64,000 bases of DNA from Shewanella sp. Isolate13 (GCF_022398325.1 NZ_JAKEVD010000001.1:186001-250000), one strand, 5' to 3'. Counted from the first letter of the stretch, positions 1 to 9,239 are shown. Made by a program: numbers and translations. The notes: generated from the sequence alone by a model not told the origin.

Positions 1-1255
1 CGACCAGCATACCGATTGCTACAGCTAAGCCACCTAACGACATCAAGTTAGCCGACATGCCAAAGTAAGACATCACCAACAGCGCAAGACCGATAGAGAC
101 TGGAATCGACAGCAGCACCAACATGGTCGCGCGGATGTTAACGAGAAACAGCGCTAAGATCACCACGATGAACACGAATGCCATCAACAGGGCATCACGC
201 ACCGTCGTCACCGCTTGGTTCACAAGATCTGATTGGTCATAGAAGACTTCAAACGACACACCATCGGGTAGCGCCTGCTCAATCATCGCCGTACGAGCAC
301 TGATATCATCGATGGTCTCTTTGGTGTTGGCGCCCATACGCTTAAGCACCACACCGGCAACCACTTCACCTAAATCTTGAGCGTTACCCGCTTCATCACG
401 GCGAGTCATGGTCACGGCACCGACGCGAATTTCGCTGCCGTAATCGACCTTAGCAATATCGCCCACACGCACTGGTGTACCAGCAACTTCGGTCAGCGGA
501 ATTTGCGCAATCGCCTTAAGGCCCGCATCCCCAGCCGGCAGTAAGCCATAGCCACGTACCACTAACTGCTCTTGACCTTGATCCATAAACCAACCACCGG
601 CGTTGCGGTTGTTGCTCTCTAAGGCGGCAGTCACCTGCGCCATAGATAGACCGTAGCTCAATAGTTTATTGGGCTCGATTTGCACCTGATACTGACGCAC
701 TTCACCACCGAAAGATAACACCTCGGTCACGCCACCCACAGGCATCATGATAAGCTTGACCATGTAATCGTTGATGCTACGCAGCTCAGCCGCATTGACT
801 CCCGACTCAGGTGTGGCACGCAAGATATATTGATAGATCTGCCCTAGACCCGAGGTATTCGGACCAATTTCAGGCACACCGACCCCGTCAGGGATCATCT
901 CACGCGCAGCCTGTAACTGCTCAAACACCTGCTGACGCGCGAAATAGATATCTGTGCCTTCCGCAAACACCACGGTTACGATCGACAAACCGGTACGAGA
1001 AAGTGAGCGCACCTCTGTCACCGCAGGTAAGGCGTACATCGCCGACTCAACCGGGTAGCTGATCAGTTTCTCTACTTCTTCTGCCGCTAAGCCTTCGGCG
1101 GCGGTATTTACAGTTACCTGAACGTTGGTCACATCAGGAAAGGCATCTAAATTTAGTTTTGGTAGCATGGCTACGCTGGCAATAATCAAGCCGACCAGCG
1201 CAAGCACCACCAAAAGACGGTTGCGAACGGCAACGTCTATGAGTTTCTGTAACAT
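1..1255 (-). CDS. czcA: CzcA/CusA-type heavy-metal RND efflux pump, N-terminal part
   Basis: This is the inner-membrane proton-driven transporter of a tripartite metal exporter (HME-RND family). Only about 418 residues are in the window; the rest lies beyond the left edge. The start MLQKLIDVAVRNR, the first membrane helix, the porter-domain stretch around NTSGLGQIYQYIL and the helix pair reached near FVFIVVILALFLV are typical of CzcA/CusA. It begins 12 bases after the stop of the upstream fusion-protein gene, so the two are co-transcribed. The TM4 residues that separate Zn/Co/Cd pumps from Cu/Ag pumps are outside the window, so the metal is undetermined. The His-rich partner favours divalent metals such as Zn, Co or Cd, which is an inference. 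Confidence 0.93.
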   Translation of the reverse strand, partial: MLQKLIDVAVRNRLLVVLALVGLIIASVAMLPKLNLDAFPDVTNVQVTVNTAAEGLAAEEVEKLISYPVESAMYALPAVTEVRSLSRTGLSIVTVVFAEGTDIYFARQQVFEQLQAAREMIPDGVGVPEIGPNTSGLGQIYQYILRATPESGVNAAELRSINDYMVKLIMMPVGGVTEVLSFGGEVRQYQVQIEPNKLLSYGLSMAQVTAALESNNRNAGGWFMDQGQEQLVVRGYGLLPAGDAGLKAIAQIPLTEVAGTPVRVGDIAKVDYGSEIRVGAVTMTRRDEAGNAQDLGEVVAGVVLKRMGANTKETIDDISARTAMIEQALPDGVSFEVFYDQSDLVNQAVTTVRDALLMAFVFIVVILALFLVNIRATMLVLLSIPVSIGLALLVMSYFGMSANLMSLGGLAVAIGMLV

Positions 1256-1267
1256 TGCAGCAGCCTC

Positions 1268-2602
1268 TTAGTGATTGTGGATATCGAAACCAGATTTAGC
1301 CTGTTCAGAGGCAAGGAAAAACGCCCCCGAAATAACGACCTTGGTATCTTTCGCCAAGCCACGAACTAGGTTCATGCCACGCTGACGTTCAACCACTTCA
1401 ACCTCTAGTGCTTCAAAACCCTCAGCGCCTTCGATAAACACCTGCCAGTGACCATCGCTGCTACGAGTCAATGCCGAATCCGGTAAGATCACCCCGCCTT
1501 TCGATGCATCCGGTAGGTACAACTCCGCAAATTGGCCAGCGTGTAGCACATGACCTGCGTTTTCAAACGCCACCAAGATCTGCTCGGTACGGGTCACGCT
1601 GTCGAGCTCATGTGAACGACCAATAATGGTGCCTTCCATGCTCTTGTCGCCCACCTTAACCACGGTTTTGCTACCAATGCTCACCTTCTCGGCTTGAGCC
1701 GGTGTCAACTCGGCTTCAACCCATAGGTGTGACTCATCGGTTAGCTGCATCAACGCCGTACCCGCAGGCACGATTTGACCTAATAGCGCGATATCTTGCT
1801 GAACACGACCACTAATCGGTGCGATTAGCTGATAGCTCCCGATAGTTTCCGGCGCATTAGCCAGTGCCTTGATCTGCGCAGGCGTCATCTTCATCGCCTC
1901 AAGCGTTGCACGCTTAAGCTCGGCATCCACTTGCGCCTGTAAACGACGGCTAGCACTCACCGCGCTGGCACTCATACGTTTTACTCGGCTCCACTCTGCC
2001 GCAGCATTGATATAATCGGCTTGTGCCTGAGCAACCGCTACGCCACCAAGGGTGAGTAGTACGTCGCCCTTCTTCACTTCTTGACCCGGTACTACGTTTC
2101 TTTTCAATACTCGAACATCAACCTGAGGAGCAATGGTAACGGTTCTGTCTCTATCCACCACTATGGTTGCAGTCGCCACATCTTCTAGGCTAAATGTCTG
2201 CTCGCTAAGCTGAGCCACTTCAATCTTTGCCAGTGACAACTGCGCCGCCGTCAACTCGATACCATGAACATCTTCCTCGGCTTCTTCAGCGCCGTGTCCG
2301 TGACCATCATCTTTTGGCTTCACTTCTTCGGCATCGTGATCGTGGCTATCATCATGGGCAGTCTGCTCGGCAGCATGGTCATGACTATCGTCTTGCGCCT
2401 TAACGAGAACCACCTCTTTCGCGCCATGATCATGGCCATCCCCCGCGGTGGCCAGTGTCGGTAGCACAAATGCCGTGGTTAGACTCATTAAGAAGCCAAA
2501 GCTCATGGCGCGAGTGATCGCATTAAGATCGAATGAGCGAGATTTTTCACTGCCGTTAGTAAGCATCATTGTTTGTACCACTTCTTTATTGTTCGTTTTC
2601 AT
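1268..2602 (-). CDS. czcB: CzcB-type periplasmic membrane-fusion protein with His-rich N-terminus
   Basis: This is the adaptor linking the RND pump to the outer-membrane channel. After an unusually long leader with a hydrophobic stretch around residues 33-52, residues 54-113 hold four repeats of the type GHDHG / SHDHA / SHDHD / GHGHG in an acidic context. This looks like a metal-binding module. The rest is a standard HlyD/CzcB fold: a barrel-sandwich hybrid with VPGQEVKKGDVLLTLG, a short hairpin, and a second lipoyl half with APISGRVQQD. The 444 residues are longer than minimal CzcB proteins because of the His-rich insert. It lies between czcC (10-base gap) and czcA. An alternative start is the Met at residue 12 or 13. 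Confidence 0.9.
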   Translation of the reverse strand: MKTNNKEVVQTMMLTNGSEKSRSFDLNAITRAMSFGFLMSLTTAFVLPTLATAGDGHDHGAKEVVLVKAQDDSHDHAAEQTAHDDSHDHDAEEVKPKDDGHGHGAEEAEEDVHGIELTAAQLSLAKIEVAQLSEQTFSLEDVATATIVVDRDRTVTIAPQVDVRVLKRNVVPGQEVKKGDVLLTLGGVAVAQAQADYINAAAEWSRVKRMSASAVSASRRLQAQVDAELKRATLEAMKMTPAQIKALANAPETIGSYQLIAPISGRVQQDIALLGQIVPAGTALMQLTDESHLWVEAELTPAQAEKVSIGSKTVVKVGDKSMEGTIIGRSHELDSVTRTEQILVAFENAGHVLHAGQFAELYLPDASKGGVILPDSALTRSSDGHWQVFIEGAEGFEALEVEVVERQRGMNLVRGLAKDTKVVISGAFFLASEQAKSGFDIHNH

Positions 2603-2612
2603 AATCAGAGCC

Positions 2613-3926
2613 TTAATTCATTTGCTCAGAGGCTGGTGCAGCGCCCTGAGTCGATAGTTGGCTATTGAGGTAGCCTTCCAATTGCCCACTTGTTCCCATC
2701 CAGCTCAGCCAATTTTCATAAAGGGCTGACTCGAGCGCTAGACCAGCTAAATAGCTGCCGCTCATCTGCCTTTGGCTCTGGAGGTAGTCACTAGTATTGA
2801 TATCACCCGCTCGCCACTGTTGAGACAGTGAACGAGCCGCCTTCGAACCAGAGGTCAGTACTAACTCACTCCAGTCTTGGTAGCGCAGGGTTAATCTTGG
2901 AAGACTCAACGAAAATTGTTTCTGCTGCTGCAGCAAGGTACGCTCGGCCGCTAGGTAAGTCTGCTCGGCGATCACAACGCCTTGATTAGCAACAGCAATC
3001 GCCTCGCTATAGTTGTTTCTGATCTGCAGTGGGATAGACACACCGACGCCAAACTTATTTTCCTCGCCTTCACGCTCGGCGCTAAGGCTGATACTAGGGT
3101 CGGCGCTGCTATCTGCTTTGGCTTGCTCTGTGCTCACCTTGGCCAGCAAGACTTGCTGGTAAGCACTCTTAAGTGCTGGTAGCTCAGGAGAGACTTGGAG
3201 ATGACTCGCCTGCAGAGACAATGCGTTTACGAAATCCTCGAACGGTAGTTCAAACTCCCCAAACAGGGCTAAAACCGCGCCGTCAGCGGCGATAGAAGCT
3301 TGTTCCGCTAGCGCGTAATCGGCAGCGTTGCTAGCGACATCGAGCTGCATCAGTTGTAGCTCAACCTGAGACATATCACCCACTTCGGTACGCTGGCGGG
3401 CAATATCTAACTGAGCCTTAGCAATTTCAAACTGTTGGCGCTGAAACTCAAGCGCCTTACGCGCCTGGCTCTGACTGGTTAATGCTAGCAGTCTCTCGGC
3501 CAACATCTGGTTACGCTCAAGCACGATATTAGATAGCAAAATTTCACTCTCTAACTGAGCGATGCGCGTGGCCACGCCACGCTTATCACCCCAGTCGATT
3601 GTCTGGCTGATATCTAAGCTGTAAGTGTCTTCACTGGCATTTTGATAACCCAATCCTAGCTCTGGGTTATAGACAGCTTTGTCTGCCGCCTCAATGCTCA
3701 TCTGTGCCTGCTGACGACGTGCTGCTTGAGCTTGCACTTCAGGCAAGCCGTTAAAGCGTTGCATCACTTGAGGAAGCCAGTCACTAAACTGACCAACTTG
3801 GCTTGCGCTAGCGCTAACCTGAGCCTGAGCTTGGCTCACATTAGTCTCTGCAGCAAGGGCTTGAGCGGCTGTTGCTGAGCCTGAAAAAAGCCCTAACAAC
3901 AAACTAGCGATTATTGTTTTTTTCAT
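2613..3926 (-). CDS. czcC: CzcC-type outer-membrane efflux channel (TolC family)
   Basis: This is the outer-membrane factor of the metal efflux system. I place the start at the internal MKKTIIAS, because an AGGATC Shine-Dalgarno-like sequence sits about 7 bases upstream and a clean signal peptide (SLLLGLFSGSATA) follows. The body is Gln/Ala-rich alpha-helical sequence typical of OEP/TolC repeats, with the two expected halves (residues about 80-230 and 250-420). It is the first of the three structural genes, followed by czcB and czcA on the same strand. Family assignment is secure; substrate is not. Confidence 0.88.
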   Translation of the reverse strand: MKKTIIASLLLGLFSGSATAAQALAAETNVSQAQAQVSASASQVGQFSDWLPQVMQRFNGLPEVQAQAARRQQAQMSIEAADKAVYNPELGLGYQNASEDTYSLDISQTIDWGDKRGVATRIAQLESEILLSNIVLERNQMLAERLLALTSQSQARKALEFQRQQFEIAKAQLDIARQRTEVGDMSQVELQLMQLDVASNAADYALAEQASIAADGAVLALFGEFELPFEDFVNALSLQASHLQVSPELPALKSAYQQVLLAKVSTEQAKADSSADPSISLSAEREGEENKFGVGVSIPLQIRNNYSEAIAVANQGVVIAEQTYLAAERTLLQQQKQFSLSLPRLTLRYQDWSELVLTSGSKAARSLSQQWRAGDINTSDYLQSQRQMSGSYLAGLALESALYENWLSWMGTSGQLEGYLNSQLSTQGAAPASEQMN

Positions 3927-4207
3927 CGCGGATCCTATCAACCCGGCAAGATCACTTGATACAGCTATCCTTAAATCTAGATATCACATCAGATTCAATT
4001 TGGCGCTGAATAACTCTTGCTCGGGTGTAAATCGATATTAGGTCGGCATGAATATCACCGTACAGCTAGCGCAATAGCATTACGTCGGCCGATCACAGCA
4101 AAATTCACACAGTATTTTGATAAAGATTTAGCGAAGTGGAAGTCAGGCTATTTGGCCACTGGGCCATAGATGGTCAACCACCAAACCGAACTTCAACCCC
4201 GATAGGG

Positions 4208-4711
4208 TTAAACGATTGGAGGGCGATAATCAGGAAGTTGTTCTGGTGGTAAATACAGGGCATCTATGCTGTTGAGTGTATCACTCACAGGCACCGATGG
4301 CACCATAGCAACAAATGACATGGTCGTTGCATGACCGCCATGACAAGGGCAGTCTAAGCAGAGATCGAAATTTTTAGATTCGGTTTTACTCACAGTATGG
4401 CTGTGAGCCGGCTCGTCGACGCTCATACTCGCTTGCGGATCCAGTGAGCAGGTACAGTCAACGCACTCGCTCAAGGTGATAACCTCGGCGGTAAACTGCA
4501 GATGTGGATGCGGGGCACTTTCCTCCTCATGATCTCCTAAATGCAACTGATGCGCGCCGATGTTGCCGCCTGCAAACTGCAGAAGGACAACGGCAATCAG
4601 CAAAGCTGCCATTCGATAGAGAGATTGAGGGGTAAATAAACGCAAGCCGCACCTATAAATTTGTTTTAAAATCTTACAATTAACGTATCTTGTTAATACG
4701 ACCCGCATCAT
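4208..4711 (-). CDS. His/Cys-rich secreted protein preceding the czc operon
   Basis: I do not recognise a named family. The protein has one hydrophobic segment (MAALLIAVVLLQFAGG, about residues 33-48) acting as signal or anchor. It then has metal-ligand clusters: HQLHLGDHEEE, PHPH, CVDCTC, HSH and CLDCPCHGGH. It ends with a proline-rich DYRPPIV tail. It lies directly upstream of czcC on the same strand with a 281-base gap. Small His/Cys-rich secreted proteins precede czcC in other bacteria (CzcI), so a periplasmic metal-binding or regulatory role is plausible but inferred. The annotated start has no clear ribosome site, and a start nearer residue 33 is possible. Confidence 0.6.
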   Translation of the reverse strand: MMRVVLTRYVNCKILKQIYRCGLRLFTPQSLYRMAALLIAVVLLQFAGGNIGAHQLHLGDHEEESAPHPHLQFTAEVITLSECVDCTCSLDPQASMSVDEPAHSHTVSKTESKNFDLCLDCPCHGGHATTMSFVAMVPSVPVSDTLNSIDALYLPPEQLPDYRPPIV

Positions 4712-4794
4712 AAACGAAAGTTCACACCGAACAAGCTATTATCTAACTCTTAGTGAACTCGCTCTCATTTTCAATGCGAGCCGAACATTAATAG

Positions 4795-4971
4795 TTATTT
4801 GAATACACAATGCTTTGCATAATCAGCAGCTTCATTCGCTGTCCAATCGCCTGACGGCTTTTCTTTCATCTGCTTACACCAAGCTTCGCTGCCAACCTCT
4901 GGAGCGCACGCACTTAAGCCAAAAACCAGTGCACAAACCAATGATAATCCTGACAGTTTAGATAAAGACAT
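4795..4971 (-). CDS. small DUF3012-type lipoprotein
   Basis: This is a 58-residue protein. Its leader is MSLSKLSGLSLVCALVFG, with lipobox LSAC and the lipid-modified Cys at residue 22. The mature part, APEVGSEAWCKQMKEKP followed by GDWTANEAADYAKHC, matches the short conserved pattern I associate with DUF3012 in Vibrio and Shewanella. Two further cysteines (residues 32 and 55) could form a disulfide. No function is known for the family. It stands alone between the metal-efflux operon and the next gene. Confidence 0.8.
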   Translation of the reverse strand: MSLSKLSGLSLVCALVFGLSACAPEVGSEAWCKQMKEKPSGDWTANEAADYAKHCVFK

Positions 4972-5044
4972 TTGTAAATCCTTCTATATTAATACGCGAC
5001 ATTAAAAAGCAATCTTGGCTAATGATACCAAAATTTAATCAAAA

Positions 5045-5416
5045 TTATTCACACAGCTCGGTACGCACGGCAATCCATTCTACGGCTAACGCTTTCTGCT
5101 CTAGAGGATACCAAGCCACCTCACCTTGCATGAATGGCCCCATCAGCCTCACTGCATTACCAAACCAATCGGGCCCGCCCACTAGCACTAGGGCGTCAAA
5201 GTTAGGCAACTGCACCTCACCACTGCCCGCTAGCGACTCATGCTGCCAGCCTTCTAACAGCACATCGGCTTCGACATAGATGCAGGTCTTGCCTGTGGTA
5301 TCACGATAACTTTCGATTAGCGGCTGCATGATCTGACCATAATCTTCGGTCGACAAGCGTCCGCTGGCAAATAAACTGATCACGCCCTTGGCAATATCAG
5401 GGATCTTACACAGCAT
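5045..5416 (-). CDS. small STAS/SpoIIAA-like protein
   Basis: This cytoplasmic protein of about 123 residues has no signal peptide or membrane segment. I start it at the ATG at 5416 because GGAG lies 7 bases upstream; a GTG six codons earlier is the only longer alternative. The pattern of a helical N-terminus, IYVEADVLLEGW, then DALVLVGGPDWFGNAVR resembles SpoIIAA-like (STAS-fold) proteins common in marine gammaproteobacteria, but I cannot confirm this without a profile search. It is monocistronic, between the DUF3012 gene and the divergent arfB. Confidence 0.6.
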   Translation of the reverse strand: MLCKIPDIAKGVISLFASGRLSTEDYGQIMQPLIESYRDTTGKTCIYVEADVLLEGWQHESLAGSGEVQLPNFDALVLVGGPDWFGNAVRLMGPFMQGEVAWYPLEQKALAVEWIAVRTELCE

Positions 5417-5610
5417 AGATTGGCTCCATAACACAAAATCGCTGAAGCAATAGGTACTTCAATATTGCTTGATAATAGCAAACCCAGAGTGAAGGAAAAG
5501 TGGACTCGGCCCTTATTTGCGCTAAAAGTCTGTTAATATTGACCTAAGGCAATCTAAGACCGAGTGCGAACAGCATTCCAACGCGCACTCAAAATAATGG
5601 ATGTGAATTT

Positions 5611-6033
5611 TTGGCAGCAATAAAGATATCTAACTCAGTATCGATTCAAGATAGTGAATTGGAGTGGCAATTTATCCGCTCTAGCGGCGCAGGCGGGCAA
5701 CATCTCAATAAGGTGTCGACGGCGGCGCAGCTGATTTTTGATATCAAGCAATCCTCGCTGCCAGAATATTACCAGCAGCGCTTGCTCGCAAAAGCCGATC
5801 ATCGCATCACCAAGAGTGGCAAGATCATCATTAAGTGCCAACAAAGCCGTAGCCAAGATTTTAACCGCCAAACAGCACTGGAGCAGTTTATCGCTCTGAT
5901 AGCGAGTGTAAACGCGGTGCAGAAAAAGCGCATAGCCACTAAGCCGACTAAGGGCAGTCAGCGCCGCCGTGTCGATGCCAAGAAGCAAAAGGGAGCCACT
6001 AAGGCCCTAAGGCAAAATAAACCCAGCTTTTAG
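5611..6033 (+). CDS. arfB: ArfB (YaeJ) ribosome-rescue peptidyl-tRNA hydrolase
   Basis: This is a codon-independent release factor that hydrolyses peptidyl-tRNA on stalled ribosomes. It has the RF1-like catalytic loop GAGGQHLNK with GGQ at residues 28-30, then SSLPEYYQQRLL and a long basic C-terminal tail (KKRIATKPTKGSQRRR and on) that in ArfB enters the empty mRNA channel. The 140-residue length is exactly that of the family. The start appears to be TTG at 5611; the nearby ATG is out of frame and the Shine-Dalgarno is weak (GGATG). Confidence 0.92.
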   Translation: MAAIKISNSVSIQDSELEWQFIRSSGAGGQHLNKVSTAAQLIFDIKQSSLPEYYQQRLLAKADHRITKSGKIIIKCQQSRSQDFNRQTALEQFIALIASVNAVQKKRIATKPTKGSQRRRVDAKKQKGATKALRQNKPSF

Positions 6034-6183
6034 TGCCGATACTCGCGCTGCTGTTGAGAAATACTCACTTATTTTGCCATTCACTCTACAATGTTCGACA
6101 AGCAGCAGTTTTTTTGTTGAAATCAACGCTATAAGCGCACACTCACTCAGCGCACATTCAAAGTGTATAGCAAGGGAATACTC

Positions 6184-6633
6184 ATGAGCAGCCAAGCCAA
6201 GATCCTATTAGTCAATGGTCCCAATTTAAACTTACTCGGACGTCGTGAGCCCGGCCATTATGGTCACCATACTCTGGAGCAGATCGTCGATGATCTTAAG
6301 CAAAGCGCTGCCGCGGCCGGAGTCGAGTTAGAGCACATTCAATCTAACGCCGAGCATCTGCTTATTGAGGCTATTCACAACAGCGATGCCGATATGGTGA
6401 TCATCAACCCAGCCGCCTTTACCCACACGAGTGTCGCTCTTAGAGATGCTCTGCTTGGCGTCGCCATTCCCTTTATTGAGGTGCATCTTTCTAATGTGCA
6501 CAGCCGCGAGCCGTTCCGTCATCACTCCTACTTTTCTGACAAAGCCGTTGGCGTGATCTGCGGCTTAGGTGCCCAAGGTTATCAGTTCGCACTACAAGCT
6601 GCGATAGCCCGCATTCATACGGCAGAGAAATAA
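6184..6633 (+). CDS. aroQ: type II 3-dehydroquinate dehydratase
   Basis: This enzyme dehydrates 3-dehydroquinate to 3-dehydroshikimate in the shikimate pathway. I start it at the ATG at 6184, which has AAGGGA upstream, rather than the in-frame ATG seven codons earlier. It carries [20 protein letters not shown] with the catalytic Arg and Tyr, the [16 protein letters not shown] loop and [18 protein letters not shown]. All active-site motifs of the dodecameric type II family are intact, and the 149-residue length is normal. The gene order aroQ then accB-like copies the common gammaproteobacterial aroQ-accB-accC arrangement, but accC is missing here. Confidence 0.95.
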   Translation: MSSQAKILLVNGPNLNLLGRREPGHYGHHTLEQIVDDLKQSAAAAGVELEHIQSNAEHLLIEAIHNSDADMVIINPAAFTHTSVALRDALLGVAIPFIEVHLSNVHSREPFRHHSYFSDKAVGVICGLGAQGYQFALQAAIARIHTAEK

Positions 6634-6648
6634 GGTTAACGACACTCC

Positions 6649-7110
6649 ATGGATATTCGTAAGATCAAGAAACTTATTGAGCTAGTGCAAGAGTCTGATA
6701 TCGCCGAGCTAGAGATAAAAGAGGGAGAAGAATCGGTACGGATCTGTCGCCACAGCCCAGTGCCGATGCAGGCCAACTCACAGGCTTTCTTAGCACCAGC
6801 CAGCGCTGTAGCCTCTGCAACGCCTCGCCCACACACAGGTAGCAGTGATAACTATGATGAAACAGCCGATGATGAGGCACACCAGCTCATTTCGCCTATG
6901 GTCGGCACCATTTATCTGACGGAAAAACAGAGTCAGCAGCCACTATGCACCTTAGGGCAGAGAGTCACTGCCGGTGATGTGGTCTGTATTATCGAAGCCA
7001 TGACCATGAGCAATCGGATCACAGCCGATAAAACTGGCGTGATCAGCGCTATTTTGGTCGAAGATGGGCAGCAGATAGACTTCGGACAAGCGATTCTCGT
7101 GATCGAATAA
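6649..7110 (+). CDS. AccB-like biotin carboxyl carrier protein without the biotinyl lysine
   Basis: The N-terminus MDIRKIKKLIELVQESDI and the C-terminal lipoyl-like domain (ISPMVGTIYL to the end, including the thumb region) are clearly AccB. The biotinylation motif, normally EAMKM, reads E116-A-M-T119-M. The codon is ACC, two changes from a lysine codon, and the frame is intact. The protein therefore should not carry biotin and should not work in acetyl-CoA carboxylation. It starts 15 bases after aroQ, and accC does not follow; an SDR gene does. It is probably a paralogue of a functional accBC elsewhere and could act as a structural or regulatory decoy, or be decaying. This is inference. Confidence 0.85.
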   Translation: MDIRKIKKLIELVQESDIAELEIKEGEESVRICRHSPVPMQANSQAFLAPASAVASATPRPHTGSSDNYDETADDEAHQLISPMVGTIYLTEKQSQQPLCTLGQRVTAGDVVCIIEAMTMSNRITADKTGVISAILVEDGQQIDFGQAILVIE

Positions 7111-7166
7111 GCTCATTGAAACAAAGATAATATCAACAAACCATTTAGCAAAGGAAAAGGACCACT

Positions 7167-7829
7167 ATGATACTCATTACCGGCGCTAGCAGCGGGTTAG
7201 GCGCAGCACTCGCTAAGCTTTATGGCAAAGAAAGTCCAATTTGTATCAGTGGTCGCAATAGTGAGCGTTTACAAAAAGTCGCCACAGACGTCGGCCAAGC
7301 TTGCCAGACTCAAGTTACCGACCTAAGCGATGCCGATGACGTAGCGGCGCTGTTCGATAACCTAGCCACGGTGCCATCGCTGATAATCCATAGCGCCGGC
7401 AGTGGCTATTTTGGCCCCATCGAAACTCAATCTCCTGAGGCGATAAAAGATCTCCTTAATAACAATGTCACCTCGGCGATTTTTTTACTGCGCGAGGCGG
7501 TCAAACGTTATAAAGAGCAAAGCGTGACCCTAGTAATGGTGATGTCCACCGCGGCACTGGTCCCTAAAGCCGAAGAGTCCACTTACTGCGCCGCTAAGTG
7601 GGCGGTAAAGGCCCTAATTGAATCGGTACGCTTAGAGTTAAAAAACAGTCCGATGAAGCTGATTGCCGTCTATCCTGGCGGCATGGCCACCGGCTTTTGG
7701 CCAACCAGTGGCAAAGACGCTAATACCGATAGCTTTATGAGCGCAGATGAAGCGGCCAGCATGCTAAAACAGGCACTACAGAGCAGCGAACACGGCTACA
7801 TTAGCGACCTCACTATCGCGCGTGGCTAA
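7167..7829 (+). CDS. short-chain dehydrogenase/reductase
   Basis: This is an NAD(P)-dependent oxidoreductase of the classical SDR family, 220 residues. It shows the TGASSGLG cofactor loop at residues 5-12, HSAGSG in place of the usual NNAG, the catalytic STAALVPKAEESTYCAAK (Ser ... Tyr-x3-Lys), and YPGGMATGF after the active site. AAAGGAAAAGGA upstream supports the start. It follows the accB-like gene by 56 bases and may be read with it. The substrate cannot be deduced. Confidence 0.9.
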   Translation: MILITGASSGLGAALAKLYGKESPICISGRNSERLQKVATDVGQACQTQVTDLSDADDVAALFDNLATVPSLIIHSAGSGYFGPIETQSPEAIKDLLNNNVTSAIFLLREAVKRYKEQSVTLVMVMSTAALVPKAEESTYCAAKWAVKALIESVRLELKNSPMKLIAVYPGGMATGFWPTSGKDANTDSFMSADEAASMLKQALQSSEHGYISDLTIARG

Positions 7830-7986
7830 GTGAGTAAGATTAAGAGAGCAAGATTAAGAAAGTAATAGAGAGCAGGGTAGAGACACTAAATAAAATGAAA
7901 TCGCTGTCGTGTTTTCTATACTTATACCAGCTTAGCGTTTCAGATGCTGTTTAGAGATCGGCAGCGTTCCTAATCAAGGAGAATAA

Positions 7987-8340
7987 ATGCGAACTTGCCT
8001 ACTCATGCTGGCTTTTTCAGTTTTATGCCTATTTATCGGCTATTACGCCTACCTGTTTATTATGCCCAGCGTAAAAGTGATTAATCAGTCTGGGCAGCTA
8101 CTCACTCGAGTCGAAGTCAGCCTGCCTAGCAATAATCTAGTCTTTGATAATATCGCTCCGAAACAAACCATGCGGATTCACCATAGCACCGAGCAAGCCG
8201 ATGGCGATTATGCTTATCGGATCCGCTTATCATCGGGGGCTTACATTAATGGTCGTTGTGGCAATGTCACCCATGACCAATATATGAAAGTGCTGAAACT
8301 GACCATCAATAACGATGATCAAGTGAGCTGTATTGAATAG
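7987..8340 (+). CDS. membrane-anchored hypothetical protein
   Basis: I do not recognise this 117-residue protein. One N-terminal membrane helix (residues about 5-27, LLMLAFSVLCLFIGYYAYLF) anchors a small, probably beta-rich extracytoplasmic domain with VKVINQSGQLLTRVEVSLP. Two cysteines (in GRCGN and near the C-terminus, SCIE) may form a disulfide. CAAGGAGAATAA immediately upstream is a good ribosome site. It converges on the DsbA-family gene, with 7 bases between the stops. Confidence 0.6.
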   Translation: MRTCLLMLAFSVLCLFIGYYAYLFIMPSVKVINQSGQLLTRVEVSLPSNNLVFDNIAPKQTMRIHHSTEQADGDYAYRIRLSSGAYINGRCGNVTHDQYMKVLKLTINNDDQVSCIE

Positions 8341-8347
8341 TTAGAAG

Positions 8348-8974
8348 CTATTCACTCAGTAAAGAGGCTATCTGCTGAAAACTGGTTTGCCAGTTTTTAT
8401 AATCAAGCTCGATAAGACAAAACTCGCCATTCACCAGCAGGACGATTGAGGGAAAACCTTGGATAGGCAGGTGCCGGGTACGACTGACCTCCTCCTCAAG
8501 TTTCGCCTTCGTCGATTCACTCAATAGCGCCTCGGTAAATAGCGCCCTATCTAGGCCCAAGCCAACTGCAAGCTCGATTAGGGTGGCGTTATCGGAAGGG
8601 TTTTTAGCTTCTAAATAGTAAGCTTGTTGAATCGCTAGCGTCATCTCCTGCTCGAGACCAACATCTCGCGCTAACTGTACGGCACGGCAGGCTGGATAGG
8701 TAGAACGGCGGGGCTGACACTTATGCCAAAAATCAAAGTTGAACTTAGTACCTAACTGCTCGGCAATCTTGTTCCATGTTTGCTGCAAAAATTGCTGCAT
8801 ATCATCGGGCATAGGCTCGTCACTATCTGGAGCTAAGCCACCTAACTTATATTCGATACTGAGCTCAGGGTAACTCATTTGCAGCTTAGATTGCAGCGCA
8901 GACCAAGTCGGCCTATAGCCCCAACACCAGCTACACATAGGATCGTAAACATAATACAGAATCGCTAAGTTCAT
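8348..8974 (-). CDS. DsbA-family thioredoxin-fold protein
   Basis: This 208-residue protein starts ILYYVYDPMCSWCWGYRP, giving the CSWC redox motif at residues 14-17. A helical insertion follows, and the cis-Pro loop is HLPIQGFPSIVLLVNG. It has no signal peptide, so it is probably cytoplasmic, like FrnE or 2-hydroxychromene isomerase-like members of the DsbA superfamily. It may be a disulfide oxidoreductase or isomerase; the partner is unknown. It is convergent with the neighbouring small membrane-protein gene and appears monocistronic. Confidence 0.82.
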   Translation of the reverse strand: MNLAILYYVYDPMCSWCWGYRPTWSALQSKLQMSYPELSIEYKLGGLAPDSDEPMPDDMQQFLQQTWNKIAEQLGTKFNFDFWHKCQPRRSTYPACRAVQLARDVGLEQEMTLAIQQAYYLEAKNPSDNATLIELAVGLGLDRALFTEALLSESTKAKLEEEVSRTRHLPIQGFPSIVLLVNGEFCLIELDYKNWQTSFQQIASLLSE

Positions 8975-9239
8975 TAAATGATATTTCCCTGTTCATTTTA
9001 GAGTTCCTAGACTACCTAGCCAGACAAATATGTCTAGTAATTCAAACCGCCGCATTCAAATATATCGATATATTATGGCGAAAAAAAGTATTTTTGCGGT
9101 GATTAGGCCTAATAAGGAGCTGAGCTTAAAAGTTATCTTAAAGACTTAGGAAACGAGCTTAGAAAAGCATTGCGAAACGTGAAAAGCCCCAACCTTTTCA
9201 GTATTATATACACACCATTCATCAGTTACAGCCCAATAA

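Noticed and set aside
811-1062. Plus-strand frame of 83 codons
   Set aside because: It lies inside the conserved czcA coding sequence on the other strand and looks like no known protein.
6649-7110. Calling this gene a functional accB
   Set aside because: The biotin-accepting lysine is Thr in an otherwise clean frame, so the standard function is not supported.
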